Assembly: GCA_023614405.1 (NCBI GenBank)
Contig: CM042687.1
Location: forward strand, 237,424,292 to 237,488,291
Direction: 5' to 3'
Source: Avena insularis
Lineage: Eukaryota; Streptophyta; Magnoliopsida; Poales; Poaceae
Length of the DNA stretch: 64,000 nt
Both the position numbers and the translations under genes were made by a program. Of the stretch, positions 54,268-64,000 are shown one piece after another; position 1 is the stretch's first letter; each line of letters opens with the position of its first letter. Below the pieces are notes generated by a model, which saw nothing but the letters and a program-made list of their open reading frames with translations, was not told the DNA's origin and did not search any database.

Positions 54268-55253
54268 ATAAGTTAACCCTAATACATTACTCAATGAATT
54301 ATATTTGATCTTTAAGTAATCATATCCTAGTATTAATTACACAACTCATGAATACCAAGCTATAAACATAACTTAAGTAATAATAATGTAACAACTAATT
54401 CTTGATCTATCTTAATCTCATCTACTTATACCATGAGTATCATGGTAATACCCAACCTTAACTCTTCAATGATATTGAGTAGGAAAGAAACCAAAGCCAA
54501 GATCATTCACCATATATCTTTCTTTCCATATCAATCCTTATGGAATCTTATCTCAATATCTGTTGTTCATCAATGTTGAGTAATCAACTATTGATTCACC
54601 AATTCTTAATCTATCAATTCTTGATCTATCAACTCTTGTCCTTATCATAGCATTCACTTTAAAAGCCTTAGAGAAAGAACTAAGAAAGGGGTAAATAGTA
54701 ATGCTAGATTTAGATATCATCTATAGGATGGGAGAGTTGGAAGAGAATAAGATCAATGTGATAAGTTAACCCTAATACATTACTTAATGAATTATATTTG
54801 ATCTTTAAGTAATCATATCCTAGTATTAATTACACAACTCATGAATACCAAGCTATAAACATAACTTAAGTAATAATAATGTAACAACTAATTCTTGATC
54901 TATCTTAATCTCATCTACTTATACCATGAGTATCATGGTAATACCCAACCTTAACTCTTCAATGAGATTGAGTAGGAAATAAACCAAAGTCAAGATCATT
55001 CACCATATATCTTTCTTTCCATATCAATCCTTATGGAATCCTATCTCAATATCTGTTGTTCATCAATGTTGAGTAATCAACTATTGATTCACCAATTCTT
55101 AATCTATCAATTCTTGATCTATCAACTCTTGTCCTTATCATAGCATTCACTTTAAAAGCCTTAGAGAAAGAACTAATAAAGGGGTAAATAGTAATGCTAG
55201 ATTTAGATATCATCTATAGGATGGGAGAGTTGGAAGAGAATAAGATCAATGTG
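54268..55253 (+). repeat. Direct tandem duplication of a 493-bp unit
   Basis: Copy 1 is 54268-54760 and copy 2 is 54761-55253. Both begin ATAAGTTAACCCTAATACAT and end GATCAATGTG. Only a few differences are visible, for example ACTCAATGAA against ACTTAATGAA, GGAAAGAAAC against GGAAATAAAC and ACTAAGAAAGG against ACTAATAAAGG. The unit is AT-rich and non-coding. Confidence 0.97.
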
Positions 55254-58200
55254 ATAATTGATGGAGTTAACTCACTCCTGAAATGATAGAAGAGTTATAT
55301 GGAACCTATAATTGTATGGTGATAAAGAAGATTATAAGGATGAATCCTGAAGATATATACCAAGGAGTAATCCTATTGGATTAAGTAAGCATAGTCCATG
55401 AATAGCATCCCTTAATCCAATAGAGATACTAAGAAGATAATTTCAATACAATTGTAATGTTGTATTGATGAAGCCTTGATTAGCCAACGGGAAACCTAAA
55501 CCATAAAGGATCAAAGGATTATAATGATGATGCTTTAGCCACCAATATGAATGCTTATATCCTGTATAAGTGACATTGGTGGATAGACCATGATTAAAAC
55601 CTAGTATAGATATGTTATCCTAGGTTAGCCATGACAAGTCATATTAATATAATGTGAGGTTGGAGTGTTAGATACTGGAGTTAAGTAGAGACAAGATAGT
55701 ATGATTAAGATGATGCTAGAGCAACATTGGATTGTTGAAGTAGTAGTTTCCTTTTGGAAAATACTAACACTTGAGGTGAAGTAGTTTGATATAGACATGT
55801 ACTGGATAAATATTAGTGATGGATGATTAAAGAAGAGTATGAATGGAATTAGAAGTAATTACTTGTTGGATGGGAGATTATTAGCAGTAGAGTAGTTGAT
55901 ATAACCAAGTCTAGATAGGTGAATATTATGAAAAGCTTTAGTGTCAAGCTCATTGGATTTATCAATGGGTTCATAAGAATAAAAGGTGGATAAGGACATT
56001 CATGTGAAGTAAAGATCATCATGTTAACACATGATGATGGATATGAAAGAATAGTATATCTAGGAATGGAATTCCTTAATTAGAAGTCCAGAATTACTGA
56101 AGTATGAATGATAGGAATCCTGGATAAAACCTAAACCCTGAATCTTTAACCAAACATAATATCTATTTCATATAATTGATCTACCATCTTATTTCCCCAA
56201 TGCTTTATAGGAGTGTTTTCCTATATTCACTCACTTAAGCACATCTTTGTCATTCTCAACCATCATTATCATAGGTGCTTAGGAACTATCTTTATCAATT
56301 ATTTCTCATAAGTTATCCTAGAAAACAATCCCACTATTTTACTTTAAGTGGTGATATCATTAAAAATCGCAAACATAAAGGCAATGTGTTTAGCCATTAA
56401 TCTTTATTCATATCAACAAAAGAATACAAATATATTAAGAACCCTAAAACCCTAGGGTAAGCATTTATAATTTCAAACCTTAATTACTATTTTAGTTATA
56501 ATAAAATATATACATTGCTATTTCCTAAATTCATAAGAATAATATTAATCATATTAATTCCCTAGAACTTTATGTATCATATAATAAGAAAAGGATCACC
56601 ATATATATATATTTATCTCCAAACTATAGTTTAACTAGAATTAAGTTCTATCATTAAATAAAGAAATATCATATAATAAATAAATGGGTTATTATATAAA
56701 GGAAATTAATAACAAAAGCCCTTACAAATACTAAAAGGAAAGATATATATATAAGAAAATAAAGAAATAATCATATTATATAATAAAAGTTCACTAAATG
56801 ATACTAAACATGTTCCAATATTGCTACAATTATTTAGCAAATAAATTCTGTAAAGAAAGATTTCAAAACAAATGAAAAATACAAATATGAAAAAATGAAA
56901 TAGAAAACAGAAATGAATAAATAAAAAGAAAAGGCTCAGTCCAGAAACTGGCCCGAAGCCCATTTCCCTCTCTACCTATCCACCGCCCAGCAGCAGCACC
57001 CTTCCTCTTTCGCTCCCTTGGCTGCAGCTCACACGGCCCAACACCAGCCCGCATACCCCTTCGATTTTTCCCTTTATTCTTCCTCGTGACAGTGGGCATC
57101 GCTGGGGAAGCAGCTCAGTGGAGCTCCGGCGACCGCCTGATCGACTGCATCGGCGCCACGATGCGTGCGCCTGCTTCTCACCGTCTATAAAAAGCCTTGC
57201 GCCGCTAGAGGAACCCGTCGTGCACCATTTCTCCTCTCCACCTCCCTGTTTCTTCTCAGAGGTCGATACCCTAGCCACAAACCCCGCCGGAGCTCGTCGA
57301 TGTAGACCTCCCCGTGTATGTCTGAGGTGCCTAGGAGGATCTCCTCGCCACCCTCGTTCTCCCTGACCAGATAACGGAAGCCCGAGAGGCCCCAATCGAT
57401 CCAATCGACATATCATCTCCGCCGCCGGTCATCTTCGTCAAACGTCGATTGCCGCTTCCACAGAGGTCCTCCGGTCATGCCATCGCGCCCTTCAGCTTCA
57501 CGGTGAGCTACCGGTGCTCACGCACCTTCTCAATATCCTCCTTGTTGGTTTGTTTCCTCTACCGACATTTGCTTGTCTCGGTCACCGCTGTTCACCATCG
57601 CAGCGGCTGCTCCGGTGACCCAATAGGAGCGGCGCCGCCCCTAATAAGTTCGCCTAGAGTTCCTTGTTCGGACACGACCATCCTCACGAGCCCGCGCGCC
57701 TCCAATCGCTGGCCCGAGCGTCACCAGTGAGGATCTCCATTGCTGAGGTCACGCTAATGTCAGGGTGAGGTCACCCTTGACCTGGTTAGCCATTTGACTT
57801 GGTCCACTGCTCGCATGGCATCTGATGTGGCAACTGGCCCACTGGTCAGTAACCTTGGGTAGGTTTAGTTTAGGTGTAAAAAATTCTGTGTCTATTTAGT
57901 AAATTGATAAAACAATATTAATTCAAATATAAACATTCCAGAAATTTAAATAAAGTCATTAAATCTTGTAAAATCAATATCTTTAGTTTTGTAATTCAGA
58001 AAAATACATGTAATATATGAAAAAATTTAGAAAAAAATCTATAACATTAAACCATTATCAAACATTATTATGACAACAATTTAAATAATTATTATTTAAT
58101 AAATATTTTATAAGTTTTAATACTTTGAAAAATCATATTTTAATATTAGTAAAAGTTAAAAATATAAATAAAATACCAAAAATCTTAGAAAAATAATAAC

Positions 58201-60753
58201 TACAATTCAAAACTATAATCATGCATTATTATTTCACTTAATTAAATATTTATTATTTATTAAGTATTTATAAAGTAGTAAATCTTATAAAAATAATATC
58301 TTATTATTTATAAATCACAAAAATAATTGTAATATACCAAATTGATCACAAAAATAATACATACATGTTAAAAATATAATATACTACTTTTGAGGTAAAT
58401 AAAAATTGAAACACTTTAAGAACTTGAATTTAAACCTATTTCCTTAATTAATAATTCATATAAAGGTAAATAAAAATTTGCTAATATTTCTAAAAATAGC
58501 CAATTGAGTCTAATAAATAGTATTATTCTTAAATACTAATATTATGAAGTCAAAATGATTTAACACCATTTAAATACAATTTTATTGAATTATCCTTCAA
58601 CTATATTTATGTAATTTTATTTTCTAAAAAGATCTTTATTAAGTATAAAATCTTCAAGAATAATTGGGATTAAATAAAACCTCTTTACTTACTTTAACCA
58701 CAAGTTTATCAACATACCAAAACACTATAGTGAATTCATAAGTAGTTAAGTAATGTCATTTCCCTGATTACCAATTATAACCATTCATTCACAAAAAGAT
58801 AAATATTTCTATTCCATTATAATGTTAGGAAACCAGTAAATAGAAGTAATGCCATACTTAAATAACTTTAAGGAAACATTATGAAGTGAACAAAATACAA
58901 ATATCATAAGCATTACAACCTAAATTCATTTATGCTTTTAAAGTTAACTTTAGTCTACAAAGCTCTAAGTATAATGCTAAAGACCTTATTATGTGTTTTA
59001 TAGTTAACTTTGGTCTATTATAATTAAGTCGTAAATCATCTCAAGTCCAAACTATTCAAGCAAGCACAAACAAACATCGACCACATCTGATTAACCACAA
59101 AATTGCTTAGACCTTAGAAAAGAAATCTTTTCTTCAAATGTTATTCTTTTTGCCACTTCAAACATCAAATGACAATTAATAATAATCACATTACATTAAG
59201 CTTTACTTATATACTTAGGATTGTTAACACTTAAGTTCCTTTTAAATGCCATTACTTGCAAAGTAAAACTTGAAGATAAGTAATTCTCATATAAGCAGTC
59301 CTTGAGCAGCACATCTCATTAGTATATCTTATTGTTGTATGCCATTATATTTACATGTTGTTTCACACATACTCACAAGCCTTAATAAGAAGCACAAGTA
59401 TAAAACTTATCTAAAAGGACAACACATTCTAAAGTAACCATTTCCAGTATCCAAACCCTAGATCAATGCTATCCCCGGGATTCGAGTTTACGAAATTGCA
59501 TTACATTATTTATGCATAATAGCATCTTGCTTCTTTAAACATTAGTCCTTACCGGAGCAATGATGCTGATTTCAGATATTGGGTCTTATATTGTCTTGAA
59601 GACCGTGAGTGCATAATCTTGCAATCACAAAAGGCAAGTTCACACTTGCTCATGTCCTTTGATTATTTTTCTTTAAAGTAATTTGAAAATCCAGTGTTGT
59701 CATCACCTGCATTTGAAAAGGGTTAGAAAACACTATTTTTGATAATAATGTGAACTATTGGTTACTGATCCAGGGTGATCAGCTAATCTATTAAATCTGG
59801 CAGTTGGAATACCACTGTTCAGGACTATATCACATAGGATTTAACAACCAATGTCGCCAGTGATTCTTGTGCCGTATATTACGCGTTGACCATGAGATTT
59901 GGAATGGGACAAAGAAGTCAACTGTATCTTTTCCCTCTCGCATGGAGTCGGATGTGCGGGTTGTGGCTGTTATCACTCGTAGCGTGCATATTAATTGGTA
60001 ATTCGTAGAGGATATGCAGCATATGGGTGGGAGCCCTCAACATCCCACGATAGTTCTGGCATCTGAACGGTCTGTACTGCCAATTACCGTATTTCAATAG
60101 GTGGGCTGGCGTACACCAAGGAGAAATGAGGGGTCACGGAGAAGGCAGTGATTGTCTTGGATCTTAGGTTGGGCCTCAAACCAAGGAAGTTTGAACGGGG
60201 ACATACTCTCGGACGTGCAACAAAACCTAAGGTCCTCTCATGGGTAAAGTGACGCACCTCTGCAGAGTGTAAGAACTGTAACTTGTTACTCCCTGTTCCG
60301 GGAAGGAGCTGCGAAAGCAGCGGGAAAGGAATGCCATGAAAGTTCTGGTAAACCCGTGAAGGCTGACAGACATAGTTTTTCAGAATAAAAGCAACCATTT
60401 AAGAAATGTTTACGAAAACCTGCATTGCCTACGACCTATGGTCTGTGGCTGTAGATATAGTGCATCAAACACTCCTTTTCTAGTGAACTTGCTGAGTACA
60501 CTCGTACTCAATGTATCTTCTTAACCCTTGCTAGATTCTGAAGCCATTAAGACGACGTCTACATCAAGTCATGCTCCGGGAATCATCATCAAAAGCTAAA
60601 GCTCTTCAATGAAGTCAAGAAAGTCCACATATACACCAACTCAAGTGACGACGAAGTTACTGATTAGATAGGGATATAATCTCTAGCCATAGAACCTATT
60701 TCTGTAGTGTATTGCGATAGCAGCAATGCCGGACCATTAGTTAAGATACTAGT
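55254..60753 (+). mobile_element. Long LTR-like sequence with GC-rich core, plus orientation
   Basis: AT-rich DNA flanks a GC-rich block at about 56940-57780 that has a TATA box (CTATAAAAAG, 57184-57193) and opens with GCCC-rich sequence similar in style to the block at 300-1250. At 60000-60260 the phrase AAAGTGACGCACCTCTGCAGAGTGTAAGAACTG parallels AAAGTGCACCACCTCTACAGAGAGTAAAATCTA-type sequence near 2840-2870. No gag or pol motif is seen. I read it as a solo or partial LTR of a family related to, but different from, the one at 1-3502. Left and right borders are not firmly set. Short ORFs in the GC-rich block have no recognisable domain. Confidence 0.45.
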
Positions 60754-61425
60754 TGTAAGATCCCCCCTTTGTAAAGGAAAGGATCCCTATGATTGCAATG
60801 CTAGTCCCTGGATCAATGCTAGCATCCACAGTTTAAGATGAAGTACATAGAAAAAAGGTCATTATGACATATCATTCCAGAGACAAACATAGTATTTTAC
60901 AACTCCATGGCCACATGCCTAATACAAGAGTTCCATTATATAATAAGATAAAATAAGTCTTCATCTTCATGTGCCACAGGCAAGCATGTTGAGTGTAGAC
61001 TCATGACTCCTAATCCTCATCTGAATATCCTGCAACATCACAAGTTGGAGCCACAATGGGTCAATACATTGGAATAGTATTGGCAAGTGATACCTTAGTA
61101 TAATATTGGTGGACTAAATACTATATGCATTTTGGCTAAGTGTAGCTTAGGCTTGCTTTGCTCAAAATAAGTTTTGCCTATCAGTTGAAAACACTAAGTT
61201 TTTCTTTGTCAAAAACTTTTCCCAAGGAACCACCAATAGACATTGGGGTCCTTCACCCTTGTTCAACCACAAGTTTTACTTAGAAATTGGGATGAGGAGA
61301 TTCTTGATAGCTTCCATGTCTTGATGCTCCAGTTGTCCAATACCAGGGACATGGCTAAGTACTTAGATTCTTCCATCTGCAGAGGTTGTGCTCTTCCCCA
61401 CAAGACTTGATCTTCACCAAGACAG
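60754..61425 (-). repeat. 3' end of a long LTR like that at 1-3502, inverted
   Basis: Read on the minus strand, this stretch follows the sequence at about 2700-3502, including CTTGTGGGGAAGAGCACAAC, CTAAGTACTTAGCC, AACTGTGGATGCTAGC and TCCAGGGACTAGCATTG, and ends ACA at 60754, giving the expected TG on the plus strand. It is interrupted on the right by the Copia element at 61426. The rest of the LTR is expected beyond the window. Confidence 0.7.
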
Positions 61426-62718
61426 TGAAGGGATACGGGTAGGCTACACTAGCGCAAATCAAAATTTTCTACCGCGTAAACCAGGAATACTGTTGTCATA
61501 GATCACGGGATTACCACTAGATGCGCATTCTATGAATTGATGAAGCGTCGCCGAGGCATGTAGACGATCTCGTCTCCTCCTTGTCCTCGTCCCCACGGCT
61601 CCCCTTTAGCGGCTCGTCCAAGCGCTACAGATGCAGCGCCTCCGAGGTATCCACACGTACAGGGTGGAAGCATTAGACGCCGGACTGCTAGGTCCACGCG
61701 TGCAACACAGGCGTGAGGAGTGGCGACTGGGAATGATCTAAGGTCTAACCCTGGCCAGCTCGCCCCACCCTCTCTTATATAGGCGTCCCTAGTGGGCTTC
61801 TACATTAGCAGCCCATTAGCAGCCTAAGCCTAGTTTAATTCGGATCCAAACCTCATTAGGCTTCCAGCCCCTTAAGTGTGTGACCCTATAGGTTCATATG
61901 CGTATAGACATGACACGAATACACTTATTCTGTCAATAGTTGGTAGCGGCCTCTAGCAAGACGTGCCAACTCCTAAACGCATACAAAGATCATATTGGAT
62001 GAACCATCACAAGGTTTAGTACATGTCTTTCCTTTTGCCTCACGATATTTGGTCTAGCTCCAAGCTGACCTCCCTTTCTCGGTACCGTGATTCGGAATCC
62101 CTTTACTAGGTTAACTCTTAACCATATGTAGCATGGCCATGCATTTCTGGATCCGATTACTCGAGGGGCCCAGAGATATCTCTCTCAAGTAGAGATGGGC
62201 AAATCCCATCTTGATTGACCATGCCTTGCAGCATGCTTCAGGACAAACCCGAAAGCTACCTTTATAACTACCCTGTTACGGTGTAGCGTTTGATAGCCCC
62301 AAAGTAGGTCGATCCACATCTCAAGTACATGCGACAATCTCAGGTCTAAGGACAAAACATACACGATGTGTAGAGAGAGAGATGCAACTAATTGCCAGTC
62401 TCAGGTTGGGTCAGTCCAACCCCATGTTCATAACATGTGTCCACATCATTGGTTTGACATCTCCATGTTTATGACTTGCGAAACATTGTCATCAACCAAC
62501 CGATGTGCTAGTCTAATATTCACGTGTGTCCTCACATGAACTCCGACTAGGGACAACTCTTAAATTACCATACAAGTATAGAGTTTCACAAACAATTCAC
62601 GTAATTCCCAATCAATACAAGTTGCCTGATATGGATATTCAAGGAACATTACAATAACTCATGGATACATATGAAATATCATCATCTCTATGATTGCCTC
62701 TAGGGCATATTTCCTTCA
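61426..62718 (-). repeat. 3' LTR of a Copia element at the right edge
   Basis: On the minus strand the LTR runs from TGAAGGAAATATGCCCTAGA at 62718 to CGTATCCCTTCA at 61426, 1293 bp, with 6-bp inverted ends TGAAGG/CCTTCA. A TATA box (CTATATAAGAG) lies at about 61783-61773. It is inserted into the long LTR at 60754-61425; the base run GACAG at its left border would be one copy of the target-site duplication. Confidence 0.85.
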
Positions 62719-62730
62719 GTCTCCCACTGG
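62719..62730 (-). other. Polypurine tract of the right-edge Copia element
   Basis: On the minus strand CCAGTGGGAGAC directly precedes the LTR, confirming that the LTR is the 3' one and that the coding region lies to the right. Confidence 0.8.
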
Positions 62731-62738
62731 CACTAGAG

Positions 62739-64000
62739 TCAATCTAAAATGTATCTAATACCAATTGCTCTTGTGTGCGCTTCATGCGCGGGCTGCGGGA
62801 GATGCTTAGTCAAGGGATCAACAACATTTGAGTCCGTATGTATTTTGCATATCATGACACTACCATCCTCAACGAACTCTCGAATCTGATGGTAACGCAT
62901 GCGAATATGTTTGTTCTTCTGGTGCTGTCTAGGTTCCTTGTCCTGTGCAATAGCACCATTGTTATCACAATAAACGTCCAAGGGATTGGACGCGCCCTGA
63001 ACCACACCGAGAGCGATCAGGAAATTCCTAATCCAAACAGCTTCCTTTACGGCCTTCGAGGCAGCAATATATTCAGCTTCTGTTGAAGAGGAGGTCACCG
63101 TATCTTGCTTGGAACTTTTCCAGCTCACAGCACCACCATTCATGACAAACACATAACCTGATTGCGATTTCGAATCATCTGAGTCATTAAGGTAACTCGC
63201 ATCTGTGTAACCCTTTACACTGAGTTCATCCTCACCTCCATAAACTAGGAACACATCCTTAGTCCTTTTTAAGTACTTAAGGATGTTCTTTACCGCTGTC
63301 CAGTGACCTTCACCTGGATCAGCCTGGTATCTTCTCGTAACACTTAGAGCATAGGAAACATCTGGGCGAGTACATATCATTGCATACATGATGGATCCAA
63401 TAGCGGAAGCATATGGAACCCTACTCATGCGCTCACGCTCATCAGTAGTCAAAGGACACCGAGTCTTGCTGAGTTTTATGCCATGAGACATGGGCAAGAA
63501 CCCCTTCTTAGGCTCTTCCATGCTGAACCGTTTCAACACTTTGTCAATGTATGTACTTTGGCTTAATTCAATTAGCCTCCTTGATCTATCTCTATAGATC
63601 TTGATGCCCAGAATATATGCCGCTTCTCCCAAGTCCTTCATCGAAAAACTATTTTTCAATGAGGTCTTAACAGACTCGAGCATAGGTATGTCATTTCCAA
63701 TCAGCAATATGTCATCTACATATAAGATTAGAAATACCAGCGCTCTCCCACTTTCCTTCTTGTAAACACAAGGTTCTTGTTCATTTTTGATGAAGCCAAA
63801 CTCCTTTAAAACTTCATCAAATCGAATATTCCAACTCCGAGATGCTTGCTTCAGCCCATAAATGGACTTCAGAAGTTTGCATACCTTTCCAGCATTGTTT
63901 GGATCGACAAAACCTTCGGGCTGCATCATATACACGTCCTCAGTTAGGATTCCATTTAGGAAATCCGTCTTGACATCCATCTGCCATATTTCATAGTCGA
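62739..64000 (-). CDS. Copia reverse transcriptase and RNase H, uninterrupted, 5' end outside window
   Basis: The frame is open from the window edge to the stop at 62739. From the Met at 63980 it gives 413 residues; the frame continues upstream of it (DYEIWQ). Seen in order: WQMDVKTDFLNG, QPEGFVDP, KLLKSIYGLKQASRSW, the catalytic LYVDDILLIGND, MKDLGEAAYILGIKI, then RNase H with GYTDASYLNDSDDSKSQSG, SSSTEAEYIAASKAVKEAVW, VYCDNNGAIA and the C-terminal KHIRMRYHQIREFVEDG. These identify a BARE/Angela-type Copia Pol, which copies element RNA to DNA and degrades the RNA. KTDFLNG has Asp where Ala is usual. The lack of any stop over 420 codons suggests a recent insertion. Confidence 0.93.
   Translation of the reverse strand, partial: DYEIWQMDVKTDFLNGILTEDVYMMQPEGFVDPNNAGKVCKLLKSIYGLKQASRSWNIRFDEVLKEFGFIKNEQEPCVYKKESGRALVFLILYVDDILLIGNDIPMLESVKTSLKNSFSMKDLGEAAYILGIKIYRDRSRRLIELSQSTYIDKVLKRFSMEEPKKGFLPMSHGIKLSKTRCPLTTDERERMSRVPYASAIGSIMYAMICTRPDVSYALSVTRRYQADPGEGHWTAVKNILKYLKRTKDVFLVYGGEDELSVKGYTDASYLNDSDDSKSQSGYVFVMNGGAVSWKSSKQDTVTSSSTEAEYIAASKAVKEAVWIRNFLIALGVVQGASNPLDVYCDNNGAIAQDKEPRQHQKNKHIRMRYHQIREFVEDGSVMICKIHTDSNVVDPLTKHLPQPAHEAHTRAIGIRYILD

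Noticed and set aside
57118..57730. ORFs on both strands in the GC-rich block of the long LTR
   Set aside because: They are Arg/Pro/Ser-rich and overlap each other in several frames, as expected by chance in GC-rich DNA. No domain is visible.

Overview
The window looks like a piece of a Triticeae grass chromosome (wheat, barley, rye or Aegilops type). The evidence is the mix of repeats: a Gypsy LTR that begins TGATACGTCC and ends GGGTCATCA, Copia LTRs of the Angela/BARE/WIS style (TGTTGGAGATATGCCC...), Stowaway MITEs with CTCCCTCCGT ends, very long (about 4 kb) non-coding LTRs, and a small gene island with maize/wheat-like exon composition. This assignment comes from recognising families by eye, not from a database search.

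Layout. 1-21800 is a stack of LTR retrotransposons: the 5' LTR, primer binding site and non-coding leader of a LARD-like element (1-4340); the 3' half of a Tat-lineage Gypsy element with an antisense accessory ORF (4341-13451), whose LTR is split by another long LTR (about 9010-13026); the 3' end of a Sabrina/WHAM-type Gypsy (13452-16564); and the 5' half of a second Tat-lineage Gypsy on the minus strand (16565-21800). 21801-24030 carries broken exons of an Rboh NADPH oxidase and ends in a Helitron-like 3' terminus, followed by a 205-bp triplication.

26234-37106 is the gene island. It has five intact-looking genes in strictly alternating orientation: a GCK-domain protein (-), the chloroplast RNA-binding protein CP33 (+), a TatD/TATDN1-type metal-dependent DNase (-), a RimP/UPF0090-like ribosome maturation protein (+) and a DAO-family FAD oxidoreductase (-). 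Two short divergent promoters (351 bp and 296 bp) carry TGGGCC/TGGGCT site II motifs. I rebuilt the exon structures from splice signals and conserved protein motifs; two introns appear to use GC-AG borders. CP33 and RimP-like protein suggest an organelle gene-expression theme, but the neighbours share no single pathway that I can see.

37107-64000 is repeat DNA again: nested MITEs; a PIF/Harbinger DNA transposon (38574-49554) with a broken transposase, itself interrupted by an 8.8-kb Copia element with matching LTRs and a CTGAT target-site duplication; LINE fragments on both strands; a truncated inverted Copia copy; a 493-bp tandem duplication; another long AT-rich LTR with a GC-rich core; and, at the right edge, a Copia element with an uninterrupted reverse transcriptase/RNase H reading frame.

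No feature here is clearly a new biological system. The most unusual observations are the Rboh fragment next to a Helitron-like end and triplication, the GC-AG introns (one of them in frame and stop-free), the palindrome inside the Harbinger that was hit by a Copia element, and the antisense ORF plus polypurine-like repeats of the Tat-lineage element.
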